Below the pieces are notes generated by a model. The model ran no database searches. It was not told where the DNA came from and was given only the letters and a program-made list of their open reading frames with translations. Source: Paraburkholderia panacisoli (lineage in GTDB: Bacteria; Pseudomonadota; Gammaproteobacteria; Burkholderiales; Burkholderiaceae). From it: DNA of 64,000 bases. This document shows, piece by piece, positions 8,514 to 16,240 of this stretch. Location: assembly GCF_008369935.1 (NCBI RefSeq), contig NZ_VTUZ01000024.1, positions 62,001-126,000 on the forward strand. Direction: 5' to 3'. The position numbers and the translations under genes were made by a program. Each line of letters opens with the position of its first letter. The first letter of the stretch is position 1.

Positions 8514-8981
8514 ATGGATCTACGTAAACTGAAAACTCTGATCGACCTCGTCTCGGAGTCCGGTATTTCCGAACTCGAAGTGACCGAGGGCGAAGGCAAG
8601 GTGCGCATCGTCAAGAACGCGCCGCCGGTTTACGTGCAGCCGTCCGCCTCCTACGCGCCGCAATACGCGCAGCCGGCTCCGGCCATGGGCGCTGAAGCGC
8701 CGGCTGTCGCCGCCGCCCCGGCTGCGCCGGCGGTTGCCGCGCCGCAGGGCCATGTGGTGACCTCGCCGATGGTCGGCACCTTCTACCGCGCGCCGTCGCC
8801 GGGCGCGGACCCGTTCGTCCAGGTGGGCGACACCGTCAAGGAAGGCCAGACGATCTGCATCATCGAAGCGATGAAGCTGCTCAACGAAATCGAGTCGGAC
8901 AAGTCCGGCGTGGTGAAGGAAATCCTCGTCGAAAACGGCCAGGCGGTCGAGTACGGCCAACCACTGTTCGTGGTCGGCTAA
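8514..8981 (+). CDS. accB: biotin carboxyl carrier protein of acetyl-CoA carboxylase
   Basis: Carries the biotin that shuttles carboxylate between AccC and the carboxyltransferase. The 155-residue protein has an N-terminal assembly domain (MDLRKLKTLIDLV), a Pro/Ala-rich mobile linker (about 38-78) and the biotinyl domain with the biotinylation motif EAMKLLNEI, where the modified lysine is K121. The ATG at 8514 has an AGGGGC ribosome-binding site 9 nt upstream; an in-frame start further upstream would add 50 residues with no family resemblance. It precedes accC by 115 nt. Confidence 0.97.
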   Translation: MDLRKLKTLIDLVSESGISELEVTEGEGKVRIVKNAPPVYVQPSASYAPQYAQPAPAMGAEAPAVAAAPAAPAVAAPQGHVVTSPMVGTFYRAPSPGADPFVQVGDTVKEGQTICIIEAMKLLNEIESDKSGVVKEILVENGQAVEYGQPLFVVG

Positions 8982-9096
8982 CGCGGCACTTATTGTTCGC
9001 CGCCCGCGCGCCGCTGTCGAGAGGCGCGCGACCGATCCTCTGAGGCGGCCGGTGTTGTGAGCAACCCGGCGCCCATTGATGAGTCGAAAACCCGCT

Positions 9097-10464
9097 ATGT
9101 TTGAAAAAATCCTCATTGCCAATCGTGGCGAGATCGCGCTTCGTATTCAGCGCGCCTGCCGCGAACTCGGCGTCAAGACGGTCGTCGTCTATTCGGAAGC
9201 CGACAAGGAAGCCAAGTACGTCAAGCTCGCCGACGAGGCGGTTTGCATCGGCCCGGCGCCGTCGAATCTGAGCTATCTGAACATGCCCGCGCTGATCAGC
9301 GCGGCTGAAGTCACCGACGCCGAAGCGATCCACCCCGGCTACGGCTTCCTGTCGGAGAACGCCGACTTCGCCGAGCGCGTCGAGCAGTCCGGCTTCACCT
9401 TCATCGGCCCGCGCCCGGAAACGATCCGGATGATGGGCGACAAGGTTACGGCCAAGCAGACCATGATCAAGACCGGCGTGCCGTGCGTGCCGGGTTCGGA
9501 AGGCGCGCTGCCGGACGATCCGAAAGAGATCGTGAAGATTGCCCGCCAGGTCGGCTATCCGGTCATCATCAAGGCCGCCGGCGGCGGCGGTGGCCGCGGC
9601 ATGCGCGTGGTCCACACCGAGGCGGCGCTCGTCAACGCGGTCAACATGACGCGTGAAGAAGCCGGCCGCGCGTTCGGCAACCCGCAGGTCTACATGGAGA
9701 AATTCCTGGAGAACCCGCGGCACATCGAAATCCAGGTGCTGTCCGATTCGTTCAGGAACGCGATCTGGCTCGGCGAGCGCGACTGCTCGATGCAGCGCCG
9801 TCACCAGAAAGTGATCGAAGAAGCGCCGGCGCCGGGCATCGCGCGCCGTCTGATCGACCGTATCGGCGATCGCTGCGCGGACGCCTGCAAGAAGATGGGC
9901 TATCTGGGCGCGGGCACGTTCGAGTTCCTGTACGAAAACGGCGAGTTCTACTTCATCGAAATGAACACGCGCGTGCAGGTCGAACACCCGGTGACCGAAC
10001 TGATCACGGGCGTCGACATCGTGCAGGAGCAGATCCGCATCGCAGCCGGTGAAAAGCTCGCGTTCCGTCAGCGCGACATCACGTTCAAGGGTCATGCGAT
10101 CGAATGCCGGATCAACGCCGAAGATCCGTTCAAGTTCATTCCGTCGCCGGGCCGTTTGACCTCGTGGCATATGCCGGGCGGCCCCGGCATCCGTGTCGAT
10201 TCGCACGCGTACAACGGCTATTTCGTGCCGCCGAACTATGATTCGATGATCGGCAAGCTGATCGCTTACGGCGCCACGCGCGAACAGGCGATCAAGCGGA
10301 TGCGCATCGCGTTGTCGGAAATGGTGGTCGAAGGCATTCAGACCAACATCCCGTTGCACCGCGAGCTGATGCTCGACGCGAAATTCGTCGAAGGCGGCAC
10401 CAGCATTCACTACCTCGAAAACCGGTTGGCCGCGAAGCTGCAGGCCGCGCCGGAAGAAGCGTAA
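9097..10464 (+). CDS. accC: biotin carboxylase subunit of acetyl-CoA carboxylase
   Basis: Carboxylates BCCP-biotin with ATP and bicarbonate, the first half-reaction of malonyl-CoA synthesis. The 455-residue ATP-grasp enzyme shows FEKILIANRGEIALRI at its start, HPGYGFLSENADFA, the glycine-rich ATP lid AAGGGGGRGMR (about 160-170), and EMNTRVQVEHPVTE with metal-binding glutamate and the catalytic arginine. I chose ATG 9097 because the family begins MxxKIxIANRGE; a TTG at 9076 and an ATG at 9079 are also in frame. It is directly followed by prmA after 3 nt. Confidence 0.97.
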   Translation: MFEKILIANRGEIALRIQRACRELGVKTVVVYSEADKEAKYVKLADEAVCIGPAPSNLSYLNMPALISAAEVTDAEAIHPGYGFLSENADFAERVEQSGFTFIGPRPETIRMMGDKVTAKQTMIKTGVPCVPGSEGALPDDPKEIVKIARQVGYPVIIKAAGGGGGRGMRVVHTEAALVNAVNMTREEAGRAFGNPQVYMEKFLENPRHIEIQVLSDSFRNAIWLGERDCSMQRRHQKVIEEAPAPGIARRLIDRIGDRCADACKKMGYLGAGTFEFLYENGEFYFIEMNTRVQVEHPVTELITGVDIVQEQIRIAAGEKLAFRQRDITFKGHAIECRINAEDPFKFIPSPGRLTSWHMPGGPGIRVDSHAYNGYFVPPNYDSMIGKLIAYGATREQAIKRMRIALSEMVVEGIQTNIPLHRELMLDAKFVEGGTSIHYLENRLAAKLQAAPEEA

Positions 10465-10467
10465 GTC

Positions 10468-11370
10468 ATGAGCTACCGGGAATTGATCGCCGAGCTGGCA
10501 CGCGAGCACGCGGAGGAGTTTTCCGACGCGTTGCTCGAGTTGGGCGCGTTGTCCGTATCGGTCGAAGACGCGGACGCCGACACGCCCGACGAACAGCCGC
10601 TGTTCGGCGAGCCCGGTCTCACGCCGGATCGCACGGCGTGGCAGCGTTCGCGCGTGATCGCGCTGCTCGCGCCGGAACACGAGCCGGCAGTGCTGCTGAC
10701 CGCCGCGGCGAACGAGGTCGGGCTGGATGCCGCGCCGTCGTTCACTGTGCGGGAAGTCGAAGAGCAGGACTGGGTGCGGCTCACGCAGTCGCAGTTCGAT
10801 CCGATTCCAATCGGCGAACGGATCTGGGTCGTGCCGTCATGGCACGATGCGCCGGACCCCGAAGCATTGGTGCTGGAGCTGGACCCGGGCCTCGCGTTCG
10901 GCACCGGCAGCCATCCCACCACGCGCCTGTGCATGGAATGGCTGGAGCAATCGGTCAAGCCCGAGCAGTCCGTGCTCGACTACGGTTGCGGCTCCGGCAT
11001 CCTCGCGATCCTCGCGAAGAAGTGCGGCGCGAATCCGGTGTATGGCATCGACATCGACCCGCAAGCGGTCGAATCGGCGCGTCACAACAGCGAGCGCAAC
11101 CGCGCCGAGGTGACGTACGGTTTGCCCGACGAATGTCCCACCGGCGAATTCGATATCGTGGTCGCCAATATCCTGTCCAATCCGCTCAAGCTGATGGCGT
11201 CGATGCTGTCGTCGAAGGTCAAGCCGGGTGGCCGGATCGCGCTGTCCGGCATTCTGGCGCGGCAGGCGGAGGAAGTCGCGCAGGTGTACGCGCGCTGGAT
11301 CGATATCGGCGTATGGCGCGAACACGAAGGTTGGGTGTGTCTGACGGGAACACGTCGCGAAAGCCATTAG
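10468..11370 (+). CDS. prmA: ribosomal protein L11 methyltransferase
   Basis: Trimethylates lysines and the N-terminus of ribosomal protein L11 using S-adenosylmethionine. The 300-residue protein has an N-terminal recognition domain (to about 100), then the methyltransferase fold: FGTGSHPTTRLCMEWLE (about 144-160), SAM motif I DYGCGSGILAI (171-181), YGIDIDPQAV and the NxL/P-type motif ANILSNPL (about 231-238). It starts 3 nt after the accC stop and is surely in the accBC transcript. Confidence 0.96.
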   Translation: MSYRELIAELAREHAEEFSDALLELGALSVSVEDADADTPDEQPLFGEPGLTPDRTAWQRSRVIALLAPEHEPAVLLTAAANEVGLDAAPSFTVREVEEQDWVRLTQSQFDPIPIGERIWVVPSWHDAPDPEALVLELDPGLAFGTGSHPTTRLCMEWLEQSVKPEQSVLDYGCGSGILAILAKKCGANPVYGIDIDPQAVESARHNSERNRAEVTYGLPDECPTGEFDIVVANILSNPLKLMASMLSSKVKPGGRIALSGILARQAEEVAQVYARWIDIGVWREHEGWVCLTGTRRESH

Positions 11371-11418
11371 AATAAGGCGTATTGTCTAACCAACGGCCTA
11401 CCGGCTTATCGGCTCAAT

Positions 11419-12741
11419 ATGCTCCTGGCGACGCGTTGCCCCTTCTGCGAAACCGTCTTCCGTCTTCAGCCGGCGCAGCTCGCACTGCGCCGCGGCCTCG
11501 TGCGCTGCGGGCATTGCCACGAAGCTTTCGACGCATCGAGCAGCCTGTTCGACATCACCGAGGGCGGTGACTTTTCCACCGCCAAACCGGTGGCCGCTGC
11601 CGCGGCGATCGAGGCGCTGTCGGGCGTGCGTCAGACAGGCCCCGACTTCAGCGCGGAAGGATGGAACCCCGGGGCGCCCACGCCCGACGCGGCCATCGAC
11701 AATCGTCTGCTGCACAACGCCGGCAATGTGCCGCTAACGCCGGTCTCGACCGACGCGGGCGTCGCGCTTACGCCGGGCCACGCCGCCGAGCCGGAATTGC
11801 CGCCCGGCGCTTTCACGACGCTGCTGCCTCCCGACGACGAACCCGTGCTGGCCGACGCGCCGCTCGAACCTTTTGCGTATCAGCCCGAGGAAGAGCCGAC
11901 GGTGGAAGAAGCGCCGCAGGTTTGGCACAAGACCGAACGCTCCTCCGAACCCGCTGTGGGCCAGACAGCGCGGGCACATGGCATCCCTGATAACGAACCG
12001 CATTTTGGCACGGCCGGTCTAGGCACGGCCGGTGTCGGAGCCGCTGGTTTGGGCGCGACGGCTGCAGGCTCGGCTGCGAACTCGGCTCCCTTCGGTGCCA
12101 CCGCCGCCGCCGGCGGCTCGGGCACCGGCGGTCCCGGTGGTCGCGGCGTCGGCGGCCCGGCTTTCGCCGCTGCCAGCGGCGAGCCCTTCTCCGTCAATCC
12201 CGTGAACGACGGCAACGATCCGTTCCCCGTGATGCGCGAAAGCCGCCCCGGCGAAGCACGGCGCACCGGCTGGGCGATCGCCGCGTCGGTGGTGGGACTG
12301 CTGTTGGTCATCGGGCTGCTCGTGCAACTCGCGTGGTGGCAACGCGAAACGGTACAGGTGTACTTCCCGCGCTCGCAGACGCTGTATGCGAAGGCCTGCG
12401 CACAGCTCGGCTGCGAGGTGATGCCGCCGCACGACATCGACGGCTTGCAGGTCGAGCCGTCCGATCTGCGGCAGATCGACGGCCCGCACAAGCTCGAACT
12501 GAAGATGCCGCTGCACAACCGATTCAACATCGCGCTGGCCTACCCCGCCATCGAACTCACGCTGCTCGACGAACAGAACAACGTCGCGGTGCGGCGCGTG
12601 CTGTGGCCTCAGGATTATGTGCCGCCCGGCACGTCGATCGCGGCCGGGCTGCCGGCACACACGACGCAGACCATGATCGTGCATCTCGACACGGGCACGG
12701 CGATCGCATCCAATTTCCGCGTACAGATTTTTTATCCGTAA
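11419..12741 (+). CDS. zinc-ribbon and DUF3426 single-pass membrane protein
   Basis: A 440-residue protein of unknown function. Residues 1-40 form an MJ0042-type zinc ribbon with cysteines at 7, 10, 30 and 33. A long Pro/Glu- and Gly/Ala-rich region of low complexity (about 60-275) follows, then one transmembrane helix (about 285-308, ending LVQLAWWQRE), then a periplasmic C-terminal domain of the DUF3426 kind, with CAQLGCEVMPPHDID and QDYVPPGTSIAAGLPAH. Proteins of this layout follow prmA in many Burkholderiales. It starts with ATG 48 nt after prmA. No enzymatic motif is visible. Confidence 0.88.
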   Translation: MLLATRCPFCETVFRLQPAQLALRRGLVRCGHCHEAFDASSSLFDITEGGDFSTAKPVAAAAAIEALSGVRQTGPDFSAEGWNPGAPTPDAAIDNRLLHNAGNVPLTPVSTDAGVALTPGHAAEPELPPGAFTTLLPPDDEPVLADAPLEPFAYQPEEEPTVEEAPQVWHKTERSSEPAVGQTARAHGIPDNEPHFGTAGLGTAGVGAAGLGATAAGSAANSAPFGATAAAGGSGTGGPGGRGVGGPAFAAASGEPFSVNPVNDGNDPFPVMRESRPGEARRTGWAIAASVVGLLLVIGLLVQLAWWQRETVQVYFPRSQTLYAKACAQLGCEVMPPHDIDGLQVEPSDLRQIDGPHKLELKMPLHNRFNIALAYPAIELTLLDEQNNVAVRRVLWPQDYVPPGTSIAAGLPAHTTQTMIVHLDTGTAIASNFRVQIFYP

Positions 12742-12813
12742 CGCGCCCTCGCGCGCCCGGCCATGACCGGGCGCTTCACCGTCATTTCTGACGATTTTTC
12801 GGAGCACAACAAC

Positions 12814-13314
12814 ATGAGCCAAGTCACTCTGGGCGGCAACCCGATCGAAGTAGCCGGAACGTTTCCGTCAGTGGGCCAGAGCGCGGCCGCTTTCTCGCTG
12901 GTCGGCAAAGATCTGAAGCCCGTGTCGCTCGCCGATTTCGCCGGCAAGCGCAAGGTGCTGAACATCGTCCCGAGCCTCGACACGCCGACCTGCGCCACCT
13001 CGACCCGCAAGTTCAACGAAGCGGCCGCCAAGCTGACCAACACCGCCGTGATCGTCGTGTCGGGCGACCTGCCGTTCGCGGCCTCGCGCTTCTGCACGAC
13101 CGAAGGCATCGAGAACGTCGTCACGGCCTCCACGTTCCGCGGCCACGAGTTCGCCCAGGCTTACGGCGTCGACGTGACGAGCGGTCCGCTGACCGGCCTG
13201 ACGGCGCGCGCCGTGGTGGTGATCGACGAGAACGACAAGGTCGTGCACGCCGAGCTGGTCGGCGAAATCAAGAACGAGCCGAACTACGACGCAGCACTCG
13301 CCGCGCTGAAGTAA
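12814..13314 (+). CDS. tpx: thiol peroxidase (atypical 2-Cys peroxiredoxin)
   Basis: Reduces hydrogen peroxide and organic hydroperoxides with electrons from thioredoxin. The 166-residue product carries the peroxidatic site PSLDTPTC (C60) and the resolving cysteine in SRFCTTEG (C94), the Tpx pairing. The ATG at 12814 has GGAG ten bases upstream and matches the family start; an in-frame ATG 51 nt earlier would add 17 unlike residues. It follows the DUF3426 gene by 72 nt. Confidence 0.97.
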   Translation: MSQVTLGGNPIEVAGTFPSVGQSAAAFSLVGKDLKPVSLADFAGKRKVLNIVPSLDTPTCATSTRKFNEAAAKLTNTAVIVVSGDLPFAASRFCTTEGIENVVTASTFRGHEFAQAYGVDVTSGPLTGLTARAVVVIDENDKVVHAELVGEIKNEPNYDAALAALK

Positions 13315-13410
13315 GCCTTTTGCGCACGAGCGACGGCGCCTCGCCTCGTGCGCGGCGCCGTCGCATCGTCACGCCCCCTCTCTCCAACGCTTTTTACAGG
13401 AACGCTCGCC

Positions 13411-14349
13411 TTGGCTACGCTCATTTGCGGCTCGCTCGCCTACGACAACATCATGACTTTCGAGGGACGCTTCCGGGAGCACATCCTGCCGGAGCAGGTC
13501 CACATCCTGAACGTCAGCTTTCTCGTGCCGACGATGCGCCGCGAGTTCGGCGGCTGCGCGGGCAACATCGCTTACGCGCTGCATCTGCTCGGCGGCGACG
13601 CACGCATCATGGGCACGCTCGGCTCGGTCGACGCGCAGCTTTACCTCGACCGCTTCGAGCAACTCGGGCTGTCGACGCAAAGCGTGCTCGTCGTGCCGGA
13701 CGCCTACACGGCGCAAGCGATGATCACCACCGACCTGGAAAACAATCAGATCACCGCGTTCCATCCGGGCGCGATGATGCAGTCGCATCTGAACCGCGCA
13801 GACGAAGCGAAGGGCATTACGCTCGGCATCGTCGGACCGGACGGCTACGACGGCATGATCCAGCATTCGGAACATCTGGCGGCCGCCGGCGTGCCGTTCA
13901 TCTTCGATCCTGGCCAAGGTTTGCCGCTCTTCGACGGCGATACGCTGCGCCGCATGATTGAACTTGCCACGTATGTAGCTGTCAACGATTACGAAGCCAA
14001 GCTGGTGAGCAACAAGACCGGCTGGTCGATCGAACAGATCGCCGGCAAGGTCGAAGCGTTGATCGTCACGCTCGGCGAACAAGGTTCGCAGATCCATCAT
14101 GCCGGCGGTATCGAAGCGATTCCGGCGGTCAACGCAAAGCAGGTGCTCGACCCGACAGGCTGCGGCGATGCCTTCCGCGGCGGCTTGCTCTACGGCATCG
14201 AGAACAAGCTTGGCTGGGCCACCACGGGGCGCCTGGCAAGCCTGATGGGTGCACTGAAGATCGAGCATCAGGGCCCGCAAAACTATGCGCCCAGCCGGGC
14301 GGAAATCAACGAGCGGTTCGAGGGGGCATTCGGCTACAGCCTGCCTTAA
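13411..14349 (+). CDS. PfkB-family carbohydrate/nucleoside kinase
   Basis: A 312-residue ATP-dependent kinase of the ribokinase/PfkB family, possibly adenosine kinase-like. It shows the N-terminal PfkB pattern FGGCAGNIAYALHLLGG and the catalytic signature DPTGCGDAFRGGLLYG (about 247-262), in which the second aspartate is the base. The start is best placed at TTG 13411, giving (M)ATLICGSLAYDNI with ACAGGA upstream; a GTG at 13348 would add an unconvincing 21 residues. Specificity cannot be read from sequence. Confidence 0.9.
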   Translation: MATLICGSLAYDNIMTFEGRFREHILPEQVHILNVSFLVPTMRREFGGCAGNIAYALHLLGGDARIMGTLGSVDAQLYLDRFEQLGLSTQSVLVVPDAYTAQAMITTDLENNQITAFHPGAMMQSHLNRADEAKGITLGIVGPDGYDGMIQHSEHLAAAGVPFIFDPGQGLPLFDGDTLRRMIELATYVAVNDYEAKLVSNKTGWSIEQIAGKVEALIVTLGEQGSQIHHAGGIEAIPAVNAKQVLDPTGCGDAFRGGLLYGIENKLGWATTGRLASLMGALKIEHQGPQNYAPSRAEINERFEGAFGYSLP

Positions 14350-14374
14350 CACCGCGAGCCATGGGAGCTAGGGA

Positions 14375-14851
14375 ATGAGGACAACGAATCGCCTGATAGT
14401 CGCCGCCTTGATCGCCGGGTCGCTGGCGATGTCGGGATGCGCGAGCAACAGTAGTTCTCCCAACGTCTTCACGGCGTCGCAGGCACAGCGCGAACAAACG
14501 GTCCGCATGGCTACGGTCGACAGTGTGCGCGCAGTGCGCATCAGCTCGAACAACGGCCAGCCGAGCGGCCTGGGTGCGGTTGGCGGCGGTGCCCTCGGCG
14601 CGCTGGCTGGCAGCTCGATCGGCGGCGGCCGCGGCTCGGTCGCCACGGGCATCATCGGCGGTATCGGCGGTGCGGTCGCCGGCAATGCGGTCGAGAACCG
14701 CGTTGCGATGCGCGACGGTGTCGAGATCACCGTGCGGCTCGACAACGGCGACATGCGTGCGATCACACAAACCACCTCCGGCGAAATCTTCCGCGCCGGC
14801 GATCGCGTGCGGCTCCTCTCCAGCGGCGGCGTCACGCGCGTCACGCACTAA
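14375..14851 (+). CDS. glycine-zipper outer-membrane lipoprotein
   Basis: A 158-residue lipoprotein with a signal peptide ending in the lipobox LAMSGC (cysteine at about 22). After a short linker comes a Gly/Ala-rich glycine zipper (GGGALGALAGSSIGGGRG and GGIGGAVAGNAVENR, about 68-108), then a small beta-type C-terminal segment (VEITVRLDNGDMRAI). It resembles the SlyB/PcP family of envelope lipoproteins. The ATG follows an AGGGA ribosome-binding site and lies 25 nt after the kinase stop. Function beyond envelope integrity is not shown. Confidence 0.88.
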   Translation: MRTTNRLIVAALIAGSLAMSGCASNSSSPNVFTASQAQREQTVRMATVDSVRAVRISSNNGQPSGLGAVGGGALGALAGSSIGGGRGSVATGIIGGIGGAVAGNAVENRVAMRDGVEITVRLDNGDMRAITQTTSGEIFRAGDRVRLLSSGGVTRVTH

Positions 14852-14897
14852 AATTTCCCCTCTCGCGCGGCAGCCTACGGGTCGCCGCGACGACCTC

Positions 14898-14932
14898 ACA
14901 CGCATGCCCTCCCCTGTGCATGCGTGTTTTTT
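14898..14932 (+). terminator. intrinsic terminator of the glycine-zipper lipoprotein gene
   Basis: ACACGCATG (14898-14906) pairs with CATGCGTGT (14919-14927), followed by a T-run to 14932. It lies 47 nt after the stop. Confidence 0.75.
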
Positions 14933-15006
14933 CGTCTGCATCTCGTCTGCATCTCGTCTGCATCTCGTCTGCCTGCTCGTCTGCCTGCTCGTCTGCCTGC
15001 TTCCAG
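14933..15006. repeat. degenerate 11/12-bp tandem repeat
   Basis: The unit TCTCGTCTGCA (11 bp) occurs about three to four times and then passes into TGCTCGTCTGCC (12 bp) two to three times. It fills most of the 322-bp gap between two convergent genes and sits between their terminators. There are no spacers, so it is not a CRISPR. It is likely a slippage product in untranslated DNA. Confidence 0.8.
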
Positions 15007-15054
15007 CCAAACCGCTTTCAGCCGGTCGCGCACGCCCGCGCAAAAACCGCGGGC

Positions 15055-15091
15055 AAAAAAAATCCCGTCGCCGAGAACCGGCCACGGGATT
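15055..15091 (-). terminator. intrinsic terminator of the H1-like histone gene
   Basis: On the minus strand AATCCCGT and ACGGGATT (8-bp stem; plus coordinates 15061-15068 and 15084-15091) are followed by a run of T to 15055. A second, perfect 10-bp hairpin without a U-tract, GTAGCGCTCA/TGAGCGCTAC (15100-15109 and 15118-15127), lies between it and the stop codon. Confidence 0.8.
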
Positions 15092-15173
15092 CTGAACGAG
15101 TAGCGCTCATCACTGCCTGAGCGCTACCCGATCATCGGACACATCGTGCGACGTGTCGAAGTACTGCTACTGC

Positions 15174-15806
15174 TTACGGACGGCTGCCCGTCGGGAACGG
15201 CCATGCCGCTGCCGGGTTCAGCGCGGTCTTCACCGTCGCCGCCGGTGCGCTCGAGACAGCAGTCGCAGCGGGTGCAGGCGCAGCCTTCTTGGCGACAGCC
15301 TTCTTCGCAGGCGCAGCCTTCTTAGCAGGAGCGGCGGCCTTCTTCGCGGCAGCCTTCTTGGCAGGCGCAGCCTTTTTAGCAGCAGCCTTTTTCGCAGGCG
15401 CAGCCTTTTTAGCAGCGGCCTTTTTCGCAGGCGCAGCCTTCTTCGCTGCGGCCTTCTTCGCCGGTGCTGCCTTCTTCGCCGCGGCCTTCTTCGCCGGTGC
15501 TGCCTTCTTCGCTGCAACCTTCTTCACTGCAGCTTTCTTGGCCGGCGCTGCCTTCTTGGCCGCGACCTTCTTCACAGCGACTTTCTTCGCTGCGACTTTC
15601 TTGGCTGCAACCTTCTTGGCCGGCGCAGCTTTCTTCGCTGCAACCTTCTTAGCCGGCGCTGCCTTCTTCGCTGCAACCTTCTTCACTGCGACCTTCTTGG
15701 CAGCGACTTTCTTCGCCGGAGCAGCCTTCTTTGCCGGAGCAGCCTTCTTGGCTGCGACCTTCTTCGCTGCGGGTTTCTTAGCGGCGGCTTTCTTTGCGGT
15801 TGCCAT
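15174..15806 (-). CDS. H1-like (lysine/alanine-rich) DNA-binding histone
   Basis: A 210-residue protein built almost wholly of repeats AAKK, APAKK and VAAKK, resembling eukaryotic histone H1 C-terminal tails and the HctB/AlgP group of bacterial histone-like proteins. Such proteins bind DNA non-specifically and condense the nucleoid. Only the last 35 residues leave the repeat (ending AAAWPFPTGSRP). Two ATG codons are adjacent; GGAG lies 3 nt before the first and 6 nt before the second, so I prefer the second (15806). The internal repeats make copy number prone to slippage and assembly error. Monocistronic, with its own terminator downstream. Confidence 0.9.
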   Translation of the reverse strand: MATAKKAAAKKPAAKKVAAKKAAPAKKAAPAKKVAAKKVAVKKVAAKKAAPAKKVAAKKAAPAKKVAAKKVAAKKVAVKKVAAKKAAPAKKAAVKKVAAKKAAPAKKAAAKKAAPAKKAAAKKAAPAKKAAAKKAAPAKKAAAKKAAPAKKAAAKKAAAPAKKAAPAKKAVAKKAAPAPAATAVSSAPAATVKTALNPAAAWPFPTGSRP

Positions 15807-15809
15807 CAT

Positions 15810-15961
15810 TTTCTCCTTCAGGTTTTCAGATGAGAGTCAGTTCAAACTACACCCTTCGTCAAAACCCGCTTCCCGCGGACGCTTCTCAGGGCGCGCGCTA
15901 CGAAGCGGGCTATTCATCGGCGTACGCAGGTGCTGCGCGCTTACGCTAATGAATGCGGTAA
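15810..15961. other. intergenic leader region of the histone gene
   Basis: The 431-bp gap between the histone gene and nrdB has two parts. This part holds an 8-bp inverted repeat, CCCGCTTC (15865-15872) and GAAGCGGG (15902-15909); read on the minus strand it is followed by TTTTG and could act as a weak terminator or leader hairpin. I see no convincing -35/-10 pair for the histone gene. Confidence 0.5.
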
Positions 15962-16066
15962 GGCGCGCCGTGCCAACAGGCACCGCGCGCCAGATCTGGT
16001 CGGCGTTGCACCGCAACGCCGGCAATTGCTTGATCGAGCCGCTGGCGGTGACGCCAGCGGCTTTTT
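15962..16066 (+). ncRNA. candidate orphan small RNA: three hairpins ending in an intrinsic terminator
   Basis: Three hairpins follow each other on the plus strand. Hairpin 1: 13-bp stem with one mismatch, 15962-15974 and 15979-15991, loop AACA. Hairpin 2: 9-bp stem CGGCGTTGC/GCAACGCCG, 16001-16009 and 16013-16021, loop ACC. Hairpin 3: perfect 10-bp stem GCCGCTGGCG/CGCCAGCGGC, 16038-16047 and 16052-16061, loop GTGA, directly followed by TTTTT. Both flanking genes run on the minus strand, so a plus-strand terminator serves neither. No good promoter was found; TACGCT at 15942-15947 is the only -10-like word. I do not recognise an Rfam family. Confidence 0.45.
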
Positions 16067-16240
16067 CCGGGGGGAAGTTTGCCCATCCCACTGAAGGGTC
16101 CGCAAAGTGCCTGTCATGTTTGTGGGCCGCTAAGGCACCGGGCACGCTTTGCATCAGGCGGTTCTGCTCCTAACCAAATTTGCCGCGACCGAAGCCGGCG
16201 GCATCCCCATCGATGAATGCATCTGCGACACGAACCCGGC

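Noticed and set aside
14933..15006. Possible CRISPR array
   Set aside because: Units are contiguous and only 11-12 bp with no spacers, and no cas genes are in the window.
16038..16066. The third hairpin as a terminator of nrdB
   Set aside because: nrdB is on the minus strand, where the hairpin is not followed by T; the T-run is on the plus strand.
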